Of a DNA stretch of 64,000 nucleotides, positions 10,799 through 19,536 are shown one piece after another. The notes beneath the pieces were generated by a model. That model saw nothing but the letters and a program-made list of their open reading frames with translations, was not told the origin of the DNA and searched no databases. The DNA is from Clostridium novyi NT. Its GTDB lineage: Bacteria; Bacillota; Clostridia; Clostridiales; Clostridiaceae. Each line of letters starts with the position of its first letter. Position 1 is the stretch's first letter. A program made the position numbers and the translations under genes. The stretch spans positions 2,108,001-2,172,000 of the forward strand of contig NC_008593.1 of NCBI RefSeq assembly GCF_000014125.1. The letters are read 5' to 3'.

Positions 10799-12949
10799 AT
10801 GTGTGACTTATTTGCAAATGTTCTGGATTTCAAAACAGTTTCCTTAAAGTTTGATAATTCAGAACTTTTAGATATTAATGATGTATCAATAAAAAACGGT
10901 GATAAACTACTTACCATTTCTAATAGATCCTTTAATAGTGAAAATTCTGTTCTTATATTTTTAAATGAAGTTATAAACATAAAAGAACAATGTTTCATTA
11001 TATATAAAAACCATCAAATAACAGCTAGTTACTACAAATTATTTGCTTCTTCTCAATTTAACAATAGATATTATTATGATGGTGATTTAGGACTTTACTA
11101 TACCCAAGAATATTCTACTTTTACCCTATGGAGTCCTGCCGCTAAATCAGTTAATCTTTTAATATATGAAAATGGAGATACTTCAATTTATGAAACTCCA
11201 CAAGAATTTAAAATGGAAGAAATAGATAGTGTTTGGACAATTACTATACCCAATGATTTAAAAGGAAAATTCTATAACTACAAGGTTACAGTTTACGGAA
11301 ATACAAATATAGTTATTGACCCTTACGCTAAAACAGTTGGAGTAAATGGACTAAGAGGTGCCATAATAGATTTGAAAGAAAGTAATCCACCTAATTGGAA
11401 TAATGATAATTTTGTTAAACTTTCAAACTATACAGATGCTATAATATATGAAGCTAATATTCGCGATATATCCTCAAGCCCTACTAGTAATATAAAAAAT
11501 AAGGGTAAATTTTTAGGACTTACAGAGGAAAACACACATTCAAATAGTGGTTTAACAACAGGCTTGTCTCACATAAAAGAACTTGGAATAACTCACCTTC
11601 AACTTATGCCCTTTTTTGATTATAGCTATATTAGCGTAGATGAAAAAAATCCCCTAAACTACAACTGGGGATACGATCCACAAAATTATAATGTTCCAGA
11701 GGGAAGTTATTCATCAAATGCCTATAATCCCATGTGTAGAATCTTTGAATTAAAAAAACTCATTCAAAAACTCCATGAAAATAACATAGGCATAAATATG
11801 GATGTTGTTTTTAATCATATGTTTCATAAACATTTTATAAATTTTGAAAGAATTTTCCCTTTTTATTATTTTAGATATGATGAAAATAATAAACTTTCTA
11901 ATGGAAGTGGTTGTAGTAATGATGTTGCTTCTGAACATAAAATGGTACAAAAATTCATTTTAGATTCAGTTATTTACTGGGCAACAGAATATCATATAGA
12001 TGGCTTTAGATTTGACCTTATGGGACTTCACGACGTTGATACCATGAATCTTATAATTTCTAAATTAAAAGAAATAAACAAAAATGCTATAGTTTATGGT
12101 GAAGGATGGAATCTTGAAACTACTCTTCCAAAGGAAAATAGAACCATACAAGAAAACTCAATTAAAACACCACAAATAGGATTTTTTAATGATACCATTC
12201 GTGATTCATTAAAAGGAAGTATTTTTTCAAGTAAAGATAATGGATTTGTAAATGGAAAAGAAAACTTAGAAGATTTAATTAAGTTTTGTACTATGGGATG
12301 TGCTTTAGATTATAACAATTTTAAAGCTATATATAAATCTCCTTCTCAAAGCATAAATTATGTATCTTGTCACGATAATCATACTCTTTGGGATAAGCTA
12401 CAACTAACAAATCCAGATGATTCTATAAAAGATAAAAAATCTATGGTAAAACTTGCTCTTGGAATACTTTTATGTAGCCAGGGAGTACCATTTATTCATT
12501 GTGGAGCTGAGTTTTGCAGAACAAAACAAGGTATTTCAAATAGCTTTAATCTTCCTGATGAAATAAATAGCATAGACTACAATAGAAAATCTCAATTTGA
12601 AGATGTTTTTTATTATATAAAATCACTAATAAATTTAAGAAAAAATCACCCTGCTTTTAGAATGGCTTTAAAGGAAGATATAAACCTTAATCTAGAATTT
12701 ATTGAGGATACCCCTAAAAATACTGTAGCATTTTTATTAAAAAATAATGCTAATAATGATGATTTTAAAACTATATTAGTTGTATATAATTCAAATATAT
12801 ATAATGTAGATATTAATATTCCACAAGGAACTTGGAATCAAATCGTAAATAAATACTCTGTAGATAAAAATATAATATCCACTATTACATCAAATAAAGT
12901 AAATATAGAACCAATAAGCTTAAATATTTACTTAAAAAAATCCAACTAA
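10799..12949 (+). CDS. pulA: Type I pullulanase, intracellular
   Basis: 716 aa. Debranching glycoside hydrolase (GH13) that cuts alpha-1,6 links in glycogen, pullulan or limit dextrins. N-terminal beta-sandwich modules (about 1-190, including FTLWSPAAKSVNLLIY of the CBM48 type) precede the TIM barrel. YNWGYDPQNYNVPEGSYSS is the type I pullulanase signature. Catalytic residues are visible: nucleophile Asp406 (GFRFD), acid/base Glu435 (GEGW) and Asp526 (CHDNH). No signal peptide, so it should act on internal glycogen or imported dextrins. GGAGGG precedes the ATG; TATAAT at 10718-10723 is a candidate -10. It ends in a terminator shared with yaiI. Confidence 0.95.
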   Translation: MCDLFANVLDFKTVSLKFDNSELLDINDVSIKNGDKLLTISNRSFNSENSVLIFLNEVINIKEQCFIIYKNHQITASYYKLFASSQFNNRYYYDGDLGLYYTQEYSTFTLWSPAAKSVNLLIYENGDTSIYETPQEFKMEEIDSVWTITIPNDLKGKFYNYKVTVYGNTNIVIDPYAKTVGVNGLRGAIIDLKESNPPNWNNDNFVKLSNYTDAIIYEANIRDISSSPTSNIKNKGKFLGLTEENTHSNSGLTTGLSHIKELGITHLQLMPFFDYSYISVDEKNPLNYNWGYDPQNYNVPEGSYSSNAYNPMCRIFELKKLIQKLHENNIGINMDVVFNHMFHKHFINFERIFPFYYFRYDENNKLSNGSGCSNDVASEHKMVQKFILDSVIYWATEYHIDGFRFDLMGLHDVDTMNLIISKLKEINKNAIVYGEGWNLETTLPKENRTIQENSIKTPQIGFFNDTIRDSLKGSIFSSKDNGFVNGKENLEDLIKFCTMGCALDYNNFKAIYKSPSQSINYVSCHDNHTLWDKLQLTNPDDSIKDKKSMVKLALGILLCSQGVPFIHCGAEFCRTKQGISNSFNLPDEINSIDYNRKSQFEDVFYYIKSLINLRKNHPAFRMALKEDINLNLEFIEDTPKNTVAFLLKNNANNDDFKTILVVYNSNIYNVDINIPQGTWNQIVNKYSVDKNIISTITSNKVNIEPISLNIYLKKSN

Positions 12950-12967
12950 AATTAACTTTAGTTGGAT
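12935..12967. terminator. Bidirectional terminator overlapping both stop codons
   Basis: AAAAATCCAACTAAA, loop ATTAAC, TTTAGTTGGATTTTT. The hairpin contains the stop codon of pulA and the last codons of the convergent yaiI gene, so each gene uses coding sequence of the other as terminator. Confidence 0.88.
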
Positions 12968-13407
12968 TTTTCTTTAGCTTTATTTATTAATTTTAAAATA
13001 TTATTATATAATCTTAAATTATCTTCATCAGTTCTTTTTTTAGGATTAAATGTTTTCTTTCCTCCACGTCTTGCCTTTGCAGATAAATGTCTTTCAAATA
13101 AAAGCCTATCTATATTATCATCATCATAAATATATCCCTTTGGACTTATTGCAAAAGCTTTTCTTCCTAGAACCATAGCTGCAACCCCATAGTCTTGAGT
13201 AACTATTATGTCATTTTCTTTTGCTTCATTAATGATTTTCATATCGACACTTTGAAATCCACTATCTACAACTCTTACTTCACTATAATCACTTTTAAGT
13301 TCATGATTTATATCACAGTACATTATAACTTCTACACTATTTTCTATTGCAGCTTTTTCTATTAAATTTCTTCCTGGACATGCATCTGCATCTACTATTA
13401 TTCTCAT
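12958..13407 (-). CDS. YaiI/YqxD family protein (DUF188), PIN-like
   Basis: 149 aa, typical length. Family members have a PIN-like nuclease fold of unknown biological role. Conserved acidic positions are visible in MRIIVDADACPG, VVDSGFQSVDM and IVTQDYGVAAM, followed by the signature RRGGKKTFNPKKRT. Start ATG with GGGGAGGAAAG upstream. It converges on pulA and stands alone. Nuclease activity is inferred from fold; no substrate is known. Confidence 0.9.
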   Translation of the reverse strand: MRIIVDADACPGRNLIEKAAIENSVEVIMYCDINHELKSDYSEVRVVDSGFQSVDMKIINEAKENDIIVTQDYGVAAMVLGRKAFAISPKGYIYDDDNIDRLLFERHLSAKARRGGKKTFNPKKRTDEDNLRLYNNILKLINKAKEKSN

Positions 13408-13458
13408 AACTTTCCTCCCCTTATTTTTCTTCTATAATTATCTCATAATTCATAACAA

Positions 13459-13495
13459 AAAAACCCTAGAAAAATTTTTATTTTCTAGGGTTTTT
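13459..13495. terminator. Terminator after pgi
   Basis: AAAAACCCTAGAAAA and TTTTCTAGGGTTTTT form a 15-bp stem around a 7-nt loop, with A and T flanks on both sides. It ends the minus-strand pgi transcript; nothing on the plus strand needs it. Confidence 0.85.
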
Positions 13496-13528
13496 ATAAT
13501 TCACTTTAAAATATTTTATTTTAAAATA

Positions 13529-14881
13529 TTATTGAAGTTTTGCTTCTATTTCAGCTTTCATGTCTTCATAACCTGGTTTTCCAAGTAAAGCAAACATGTT
13601 TTTCTTGTATGCTTCAACACCTGGTTGGTTAAATGGATTTACTCCTAATAAGTATCCACTTAATGCACAAGATTTTTCAAAGAAGTATACTAAATATCCA
13701 AAATAGTATGGTGTAAGTTCTGGAATGTTAATTATCATGTTTGGAACTTCACCTTCGTTATGAGCAATTACAGTTCCTCTGAATGCTTGGTTATTAACGT
13801 AATCCATGTCTTTTCCAGCTAAGAAATTTAATCCATCAAGATTATCTTCGTTTGCTTCGATTATTACTGATTTTCTTGGTTTTTCAACATTTAAGTGAGT
13901 TTCAACTAATGTTCTTAAACCTTCTTGGATGTATTGTCCCATTGAGTGTAAATCAGTTGAGAAATCTGCTGCTGCTGGGAATATTCCTTTATGATCTTTT
14001 CCTTCGCTTTCTCCGAATAATTGTTTCCACCATTCTCCAATGTAGTGAAGGCATGGTTCAAAGTTAACCATCATTTCTATATTTTTGCCTTTATTGTATA
14101 AAGCATTTCTTGCTGCTGCATATCTATAAGCAGTGTTTTTGCTTAAATCATCTGTGCTATATTCTTCTCTAGCATCTGCAGCACCCTTCATCATTTCATC
14201 TATATCAACACCTGCTGTAGCTATTGGAAGTAAACCAACTGCTGTTAATACAGAATATCTTCCACCAACATCATCAGGAATTACAAAAGTTTCGTATCCT
14301 TCTGAATCAGCTAAAGTTCTTAATGCACCCTTTGCTTTATCAGTTGTAGCAAAAATTCTTTCTTTTGCTCCTTCTTTTCCATATTTCTTTTCTAATAAAT
14401 CTTTAAATATTCTAAATGCAATTGCAGGTTCAGTTGTAGTTCCTGATTTAGATATAACATTTACTGAGAAATCCATATCTTTTACAGTTTCTATTAGGTC
14501 TGCCATGTATGTAGAACTAATATTGTTTCCTGCGTAGAATATTTGTGGTGCTTTTCTAGCTTCTTTTGATGCTACGTTTCCAAAAGTATGTGTTAACATT
14601 TCAATTGCAGCTCTTGCTCCTAAGTATGAACCACCAATTCCTATAACTATAAGAGCTTCTGAATTGTTTCTAATCTTTTCTGCACTTTTTTTAATTCTAG
14701 CAAATTCATCTTTATCATAATTAACAGGTAGGTCTATCCATCCTAAAAAATCGTTTCCAGCTCCTGTTTTTTCATGCAATAATTTATGTGCTGCGCTTAC
14801 CATTGGTTGAAGTTGCTCTACTTCATAATCATTTAAAAATGGCTTTGTTTTTGTTAAATCAAGGCTTAAGCTTTTATACAT
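13529..14881 (-). CDS. pgi: Glucose-6-phosphate isomerase
   Basis: 450 aa, the short bacterial type. Interconverts glucose 6-phosphate and fructose 6-phosphate in glycolysis. Motifs: [16 protein letters not shown] and [14 protein letters not shown] (phosphate binding), [13 protein letters not shown], catalytic Glu in [11 protein letters not shown], and the C-terminal [21 protein letters not shown] with the active-site Lys. Monocistronic with its own terminator. Nothing unusual. Confidence 0.97.
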   Translation of the reverse strand: MYKSLSLDLTKTKPFLNDYEVEQLQPMVSAAHKLLHEKTGAGNDFLGWIDLPVNYDKDEFARIKKSAEKIRNNSEALIVIGIGGSYLGARAAIEMLTHTFGNVASKEARKAPQIFYAGNNISSTYMADLIETVKDMDFSVNVISKSGTTTEPAIAFRIFKDLLEKKYGKEGAKERIFATTDKAKGALRTLADSEGYETFVIPDDVGGRYSVLTAVGLLPIATAGVDIDEMMKGAADAREEYSTDDLSKNTAYRYAAARNALYNKGKNIEMMVNFEPCLHYIGEWWKQLFGESEGKDHKGIFPAAADFSTDLHSMGQYIQEGLRTLVETHLNVEKPRKSVIIEANEDNLDGLNFLAGKDMDYVNNQAFRGTVIAHNEGEVPNMIINIPELTPYYFGYLVYFFEKSCALSGYLLGVNPFNQPGVEAYKKNMFALLGKPGYEDMKAEIEAKLQ

Positions 14882-15102
14882 TTCACTACCTCCAATAAAG
14901 ATATTTTATTTATATATTTAAGTTAGAAACTTAATTTACTATTAATTATTCTCTTAATTGTTAACCTATATGTACATATTACCACATTATTGAACTAATT
15001 TCACAGTCTAATATTTCCATAACCCCTCTTAAATATTGCAATATATATTTAATATATATATACTTTAATAGTAAAATAACAACTATATTAGGAGGCAAAA
15101 CC

Positions 15103-15969
15103 ATGAAAAAAACCTTAGCTTTAGCTAGTATTATAATATTTTCTTTACCCTTTATTGGTTGTTCAAAAAACCAAAATAAACAAGCTGTATCTCCTAAAGA
15201 AAATACTACAATATCAAAAAATATAACAAAAAACAATGAAATTAAACAAAATAATCCTAAACCAAAACTAAGTGAAAAAGATTTAAAACATAATGATAAG
15301 GGAGTACCAGTTATAATGTACCATTCAATAAAATATGAAAAAGATAACTGTGTAAGACTTCCAAAAGAAAATTTTGAAAAACAAATGAAATATTTAAAAG
15401 ATAATAATTATACAACACTTACCCTAGATGAATTATATGATTTCTTTGAAAAAAATATTCCTGTTCCAAAAAAATCAGTAGTTTTAACTTTTGATGATGG
15501 ATATAAGGACAACTACAACACTGCTTATCCTATACTAAAAAAATACGGTTTTAAAGCAACAGTATTTATGATAACAGACTACATAGGCACAGGAGAATAT
15601 TTAACAGAAGATCAGCTTAAAGAAATGGACAAAAACGGTTTTGATGTTCAAAGTCATACTGCTGATCATTCAACTCTAACAGAACTTTCTTATGATAAAC
15701 AATATGATACAATTGCAAAATCTAAAGAGAGATTAGAAAAATTACTAAATAAGAAAGTTAAATACATAGCTTATCCTTGTGGTAAATATAATAACGATAC
15801 TGTTAAAGCTGTAGAAAATGCTGGTTATAAAATGGCAGTTTCAACTGATGGAAAATGGTCAGATAAATCTGATGGCATATTTACTCTAGATAGAGTATTT
15901 ATAAGTGGATTCCACAATATGAATACATTTAAAGAAAGAATTACTAATCCAAATTACGATTTTAATTAA
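15103..15969 (+). CDS. Polysaccharide deacetylase lipoprotein (NodB domain)
   Basis: 288 aa. Signal peptide with lipobox IGC at residues 19-21, then a Lys/Asn-rich linker to about residue 60, then a carbohydrate esterase 4 domain. Metal-site and catalytic motifs are present: TFDDGYKDNY, SHTADHSTLTEL (HxxxH) and YPCGKYN. It should be anchored to the outer membrane face and deacetylate peptidoglycan or another surface glycan. AGGAGG precedes the ATG. It is followed 17 bp later by a TPR lipoprotein, so the two probably form an operon. Substrate is not determinable from sequence. Confidence 0.92.
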   Translation: MKKTLALASIIIFSLPFIGCSKNQNKQAVSPKENTTISKNITKNNEIKQNNPKPKLSEKDLKHNDKGVPVIMYHSIKYEKDNCVRLPKENFEKQMKYLKDNNYTTLTLDELYDFFEKNIPVPKKSVVLTFDDGYKDNYNTAYPILKKYGFKATVFMITDYIGTGEYLTEDQLKEMDKNGFDVQSHTADHSTLTELSYDKQYDTIAKSKERLEKLLNKKVKYIAYPCGKYNNDTVKAVENAGYKMAVSTDGKWSDKSDGIFTLDRVFISGFHNMNTFKERITNPNYDFN

Positions 15970-15986
15970 TATTATTATGGGGTGTT

Positions 15987-16655
15987 ATGATGATAAAATG
16001 TTCCACAAAAAATAAGTTCTTTTTTATTCTTATGACATCATGTTTAATTTTCCATATAGGTTGCTCAAAACAACCAAAGCAAAATACTTCTAATAATAAA
16101 TCTGTAGTTTCAAAGCCTACTTCTGTCTATAGAGCCAAAAATACTACAGACATTAAAGGAAATGATGAGGCTACATTTGAAAAAGAGTATATAAAAGCAT
16201 ACACCTTATTCTTTCAGCACAAATATGAAGAATCTATAAAAATTTGTGATGAAATAATAAAAAAAGACTCCAAATTCTATAAAGCATATACCACCAAGGG
16301 AATATCACTTTGTTTTCTAAACGATTTTGAAAATGGTCTTAAAAACATAAATAAATCTTTAGAAATCAACCCAAATTTTCCATATGGAAGATTTAATAAA
16401 GCCCTTGCCTACGAACTATATGGGTACTATGATGAATCATTAAAATGGTACGATAAAGCCCTTGAAGTAGAAAATTATATTTGGAGTTATTACGGAAAAG
16501 CTAGTATATACGGAAGACTTGGGGATGTTGATAATACCATTAAATATTTAAAAATAGCACTTAGTATGGATTCTACAATAAAAGATACTATAAAATCCGA
16601 ACGTGACTTTGATCCTGTTCGCAATGATCCAAAATTCAAAAATTTAGTTGAATAA
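15987..16655 (+). CDS. TPR-repeat lipoprotein
   Basis: 222 aa. N-terminal signal peptide with lipobox IGC (about residues 25-27), a Ser/Asn-rich linker and three to four tetratricopeptide repeats between residues 65 and 200 (for example CDEIIKKDSKFYKAYTTKG and INKSLEINPNFPYGRFNKAL). TPR units bind protein partners, so this is probably a cell-surface scaffold or assembly factor. It ends with the motif DFDPVRNDPKFKNLV common in TPR proteins. Transcribed with the deacetylase upstream and ended by a strong hairpin. Specific function unknown. Confidence 0.85.
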   Translation: MMIKCSTKNKFFFILMTSCLIFHIGCSKQPKQNTSNNKSVVSKPTSVYRAKNTTDIKGNDEATFEKEYIKAYTLFFQHKYEESIKICDEIIKKDSKFYKAYTTKGISLCFLNDFENGLKNINKSLEINPNFPYGRFNKALAYELYGYYDESLKWYDKALEVENYIWSYYGKASIYGRLGDVDNTIKYLKIALSMDSTIKDTIKSERDFDPVRNDPKFKNLVE

Positions 16656-16659
16656 TTTT

Positions 16660-16695
16660 AAAATACCTATGATTAAAATAATTGTAGGTATTTTT
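16660..16695 (+). terminator. Terminator after the TPR lipoprotein
   Basis: AAAATACCTATGATTA pairs with TAATTGTAGGTATTTT (two G-T wobbles, loop AAA) and is followed by TTTATTTTA. Confidence 0.85.
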
Positions 16696-16866
16696 ATTTT
16701 ATATTTATTCATTAGGAAAAACTATGAATTTTAAAATTATCCAAGAATATTGTATATTATTCATTATTATGTAATATTTTGAAAATATATCCTCATTATT
16801 GTATTATTATTACATCACTTAATTTATATAGTTTATAAATTAAATACTTTAAGGAGGCTATATAAA

Positions 16867-18111
16867 ATGAAAAAATATTTATGGGGACTTTTTTTAACCT
16901 TACTTATGATATGTTTTACTAGTTGTAGTCATCCATACCAAAACCTATCAAAAGATAGTTCAGCACCAAAACAATTAAGTACAAAAGAAAAAATAGATGA
17001 TTTTAATTATATGTATAATATCCTAAAAGAAAATTATCCATATTTCGAAGTAAATAAAAGACAAAATAAAGTAGACTGGTTAAACAAAAAAAATGACTAT
17101 ATTTCAATGATAAAAACAACTAAAAACGATAAAGAATTTCTTAACACTCTTCACAATATATTAAAAGAATTAAATAATGGACATACTGATATTATGCCAG
17201 AGAAATTTTACTCTCCCTTTGCATCACTATACACTGAACGTACTGACCTTAATAAAGCGTGGCTTGATGAATTAAATAAACCTAAATCTTTAGAAAGATA
17301 CTCTGCTAATAATGACAATATAAATAAAAAAACTAATCCCAATATTTATAAAAAGCCTACTGCTAATAATTTTAGAACTGAAATATTAGAAAAAGACAAA
17401 GTTGCATATTTATATATAAAATCATTTAACTACTATAATATAGATTCAGATGGAAAAATGATTTATAAATTTTTGCAAAAGATTAAAGATTATAAAGTAT
17501 TAATAATAGATATAAGAAACAACGGTGGAGGTAGCGATAATTATTGGCAGGAAAATATTGTATCACCACTCCTTAATAAAACAGTAGTATATAATACCTA
17601 TTTAGCTTTTAGAGGTGGTAAATTTAGCGAAAACTTTATTGAAAATAGATTTAATAAAAAATATGACTCCCTTGATAATATATCTAAAATTAAAGAAGAA
17701 AATCTATCAAACACACCACCTGAACTAGAAAATAAATTCAAGTACTACAAAAAAGACGTGTATATAATTCATCCACAATACCCTATAGGATTTAAGGGCA
17801 AAATTTATTTAATTACCAATAAAAAAGTATTTTCTGCTTCTGAAGCATTTAGTGTATTTGCACAAAGCACTGGTTTTGCAACTTTAATCGGAGAACCTAC
17901 TGGTGGAGATGGTATTGGTTTTGATCCAGCTATATGTTCCCTACCAAACAGTGGCTATATATTCCGTTTTCCATTAGACTTAGGTATGATTTCAGATGGG
18001 ACTTGTAACTTCGAACATAAAACTATCCCTGATATTAAATGTAATCCTAAAATGCACGTTAATATACGCCGTGATGAGCCTATAAAATATATTCTTAACA
18101 GTGTTCATTAA
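16867..18111 (+). CDS. S41-family serine peptidase lipoprotein
   Basis: 414 aa. Signal peptide ending in the lipobox TSC (about residues 19-21). Residues 40-105 resemble the N-terminal helical region of Tsp-like S41 peptidases, including LNNGHTDIMP. The catalytic core has VLIIDIRNNGGGSDNYW and the nucleophile Ser in KVFSASEAFSVFAQ, with GEPTGGDGIGFDP after it. No PDZ domain is obvious. It should act outside the membrane. AAGGAGG precedes the ATG. Third consecutive plus-strand lipoprotein gene, but separated by a terminator from the first two. Physiological substrate unknown. Confidence 0.9.
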   Translation: MKKYLWGLFLTLLMICFTSCSHPYQNLSKDSSAPKQLSTKEKIDDFNYMYNILKENYPYFEVNKRQNKVDWLNKKNDYISMIKTTKNDKEFLNTLHNILKELNNGHTDIMPEKFYSPFASLYTERTDLNKAWLDELNKPKSLERYSANNDNINKKTNPNIYKKPTANNFRTEILEKDKVAYLYIKSFNYYNIDSDGKMIYKFLQKIKDYKVLIIDIRNNGGGSDNYWQENIVSPLLNKTVVYNTYLAFRGGKFSENFIENRFNKKYDSLDNISKIKEENLSNTPPELENKFKYYKKDVYIIHPQYPIGFKGKIYLITNKKVFSASEAFSVFAQSTGFATLIGEPTGGDGIGFDPAICSLPNSGYIFRFPLDLGMISDGTCNFEHKTIPDIKCNPKMHVNIRRDEPIKYILNSVH

Positions 18112-18156
18112 TTACCTAAAATACTTTAAAAATAAAATGCACAATATCTTTTTAAA

Positions 18157-18201
18157 GAATAATAATTATTAGTTGACTATTTTTATTGTTTGTAATAAAA
18201 T
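18157..18201 (+). promoter_or_regulatory. Promoter with Fur-like box before heme oxygenase
   Basis: TTGACT (18173-18178), 17-bp spacer, TAAAAT (18196-18201) is a good housekeeping promoter. Just upstream and touching the -35, GAATAATAATTATTA (18157-18171) fits the 7-1-7 Fur box pattern TGATAATnATTATCA at 11 of 14 positions. Iron control of the next gene is an inference. Confidence 0.6.
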
Positions 18202-18240
18202 ACTTAATATAATCCATACTAATATTAAGAGGCGATAATT

Positions 18241-18882
18241 ATGATAAATGAATTTATGAAAAAAATACGTTTTGAAAGTGAAAGCCTACATGATATGGCT
18301 GAACACACAGGTTTTATAAATAGATTAATCGAAGGAAATGCAAGTAAGGAAACTTACGGAAAGTATATCTACAATCTTTATCATGTATATAAAGCTATTG
18401 AAGATAATTTAGAAAAGAATAAATCTAATGAAAATGTAGCTAATTTTGCATTACCTGATGTTTATCGTTCTGAAGAAATTTCAAAAGATGTTAAAAGCAT
18501 ACTTGGAGAGGATTATGAAAAAGTTCCTCTATTAATGAGTACAAAGGTATTTGTTAATAGAATAAATTTCATAGGTAATAGTGATCCTGAGTTACTTATA
18601 GCTCATGCTTACACTAGATATCTAGCAGATTTGTTTGGTGGAAGGACTATTCTAGAAATAATAAAAAAACATTACAAACTTGAAGATGAAAGTCTTAATT
18701 ACTATGTATTCCCCCAAATTAAAGACTTTAGACAATTTGTAATGCAATATCATGGTAAATTAAATGCCCTTAATTTATCAGAATCAATGCAAGAAAAATT
18801 CTTGAATGAAATTAGTATTTCTTATATATACAATATAAGTATATCTAATGAACTTGAATTTCTAGAATATCATAAAAAATAG
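18241..18882 (+). CDS. Biliverdin-forming heme oxygenase
   Basis: 213 aa. All-helical heme oxygenase: opens the heme ring using oxygen and electrons, releasing iron, CO and biliverdin. The proximal ligand is expected at His17 (ESLHDMAEHTGF), and HAYTRYLADLFGG matches the distal-helix motif YTRYLGDLSGG (two changes: Ala for Gly, Phe for Ser). AGAGG precedes the ATG. Upstream sits a promoter with a Fur-like box. The same enzyme family is known in C. tetani (HemT), where it is thought to remove oxygen or obtain iron from host heme. Unusual for a strict anaerobe because the reaction consumes oxygen. Monocistronic with a strong terminator. Confidence 0.87.
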   Translation: MINEFMKKIRFESESLHDMAEHTGFINRLIEGNASKETYGKYIYNLYHVYKAIEDNLEKNKSNENVANFALPDVYRSEEISKDVKSILGEDYEKVPLLMSTKVFVNRINFIGNSDPELLIAHAYTRYLADLFGGRTILEIIKKHYKLEDESLNYYVFPQIKDFRQFVMQYHGKLNALNLSESMQEKFLNEISISYIYNISISNELEFLEYHKK

Positions 18883-18893
18883 ATAAAATTTAA

Positions 18894-18941
18894 GGTAGAC
18901 ATTAGATTGTATCCCCCTTACTAATGTCTACCTGTTTTTTT
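18894..18941 (+). terminator. Terminator after heme oxygenase
   Basis: GGTAGACATTAG and CTAATGTCTACC around a 15-nt loop, followed by TGTTTTTTT. The right arm overlaps the stop codon of the convergent DUF4491 gene. Confidence 0.85.
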
Positions 18942-19226
18942 ATTTAATCTTTTAGGGTTTTTAGGAAACCAACCCTTTTTTACACGTGTTTCTTGCTCAA
19001 ATATTTCTATTATACTCCATAAACAAGAAAATCCTATAACACCCAAAATGGCACTACCCATTTGATTTTTAGTAACTATAGAAGCGGTCAAAAATACAAT
19101 TCCTACAACCAAAAATATAGGCCATATTCCTTTTCCAAAGTAATACTCCCCTTTTATAACTATTGGATGAAATGCCCCTATAATTAAAAAAGCACTAAGT
19201 CCAATTAAAACTCCCTGAATATTCAT
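18921..19226 (-). CDS. DUF4491 membrane protein
   Basis: 101 aa. Matches the DUF4491 pattern as I know it: MNIQGVLIGLSAFLIIGAFHPIVIKGEYYFG at the start (split here: MNIQGVLIGLSAF, then HPIVIKGEYYFG) and the end VKKGWFPKNPKR. Three transmembrane segments (about 5-22, 35-52, 57-75). The frame opens five codons earlier, but GGGAGG placed 7 nt before ATG 19226 decides the start. It follows a 54-aa membrane ORF by 20 bp. Function of the family is unknown. Confidence 0.8.
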   Translation of the reverse strand: MNIQGVLIGLSAFLIIGAFHPIVIKGEYYFGKGIWPIFLVVGIVFLTASIVTKNQMGSAILGVIGFSCLWSIIEIFEQETRVKKGWFPKNPKRLNKKTGRH

Positions 19227-19245
19227 TAATAATCCTCCCAAACTT

Positions 19246-19410
19246 TTATTTAATTTTATTCCAAAATGATTTTTCTATATGCCAAAGCTTATCTATTATA
19301 AAAAATTTTATATTTTTAATAATACAAACTGCTTTTTTCACAAACCATATACTTATAGGTATAAAAAACATTACCGCAATTATCGTTAATATCTCATTAA
19401 TTAACTCCAT
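19246..19410 (-). CDS. 54-aa single-pass membrane peptide
   Basis: Starts MELINEILTIIAVMFFIPIS behind AAGGGG and ends WHIEKSFWNKIK. One hydrophobic helix (residues 6-30) followed by a basic tail. It precedes the DUF4491 gene on the same strand with a 19-bp gap, so the two are probably cotranscribed. No family recognised. The good ribosome site and membrane pattern are the support. Confidence 0.5.
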   Translation of the reverse strand: MELINEILTIIAVMFFIPISIWFVKKAVCIIKNIKFFIIDKLWHIEKSFWNKIK

Positions 19411-19470
19411 ATTAATTCCCCTTTATAATTTATATTTCCTATATATAAATTATAACACTTAATAAAATAA

Positions 19471-19496
19471 GAAACAGCCTAAAAACTAGGCTGTTA
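19471..19496. repeat. 26-bp direct repeat, left flank of the IS
   Basis: Identical to 21108-21133. The repeat itself is a hairpin: AACAGCCTA, then AAAAAC, then TAGGCTGTT. It looks like an intrinsic terminator hairpin duplicated on insertion of the element. Confidence 0.8.
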
Positions 19497-19507
19497 CAGA
19501 TTGTTCA

Positions 19508-19534
19508 AAAAGCCCCCAACAATTGGGGGCTTTT
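19508..19534 (-). terminator. Transposase terminator inside the IS
   Basis: AAAAGCCCCCAA, loop CAA, TTGGGGGCTTTT: the strongest G-C stem in the area. On the minus strand it ends in TTTTTG, just after the transposase stop. Confidence 0.85.
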
Positions 19535-19536
19535 GT

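Noticed and set aside
14133..14537. 134-codon plus-strand frame over pgi
   Set aside because: Antisense to the highly conserved Pgi coding sequence, no ribosome site, low-complexity Ser/Ile translation.
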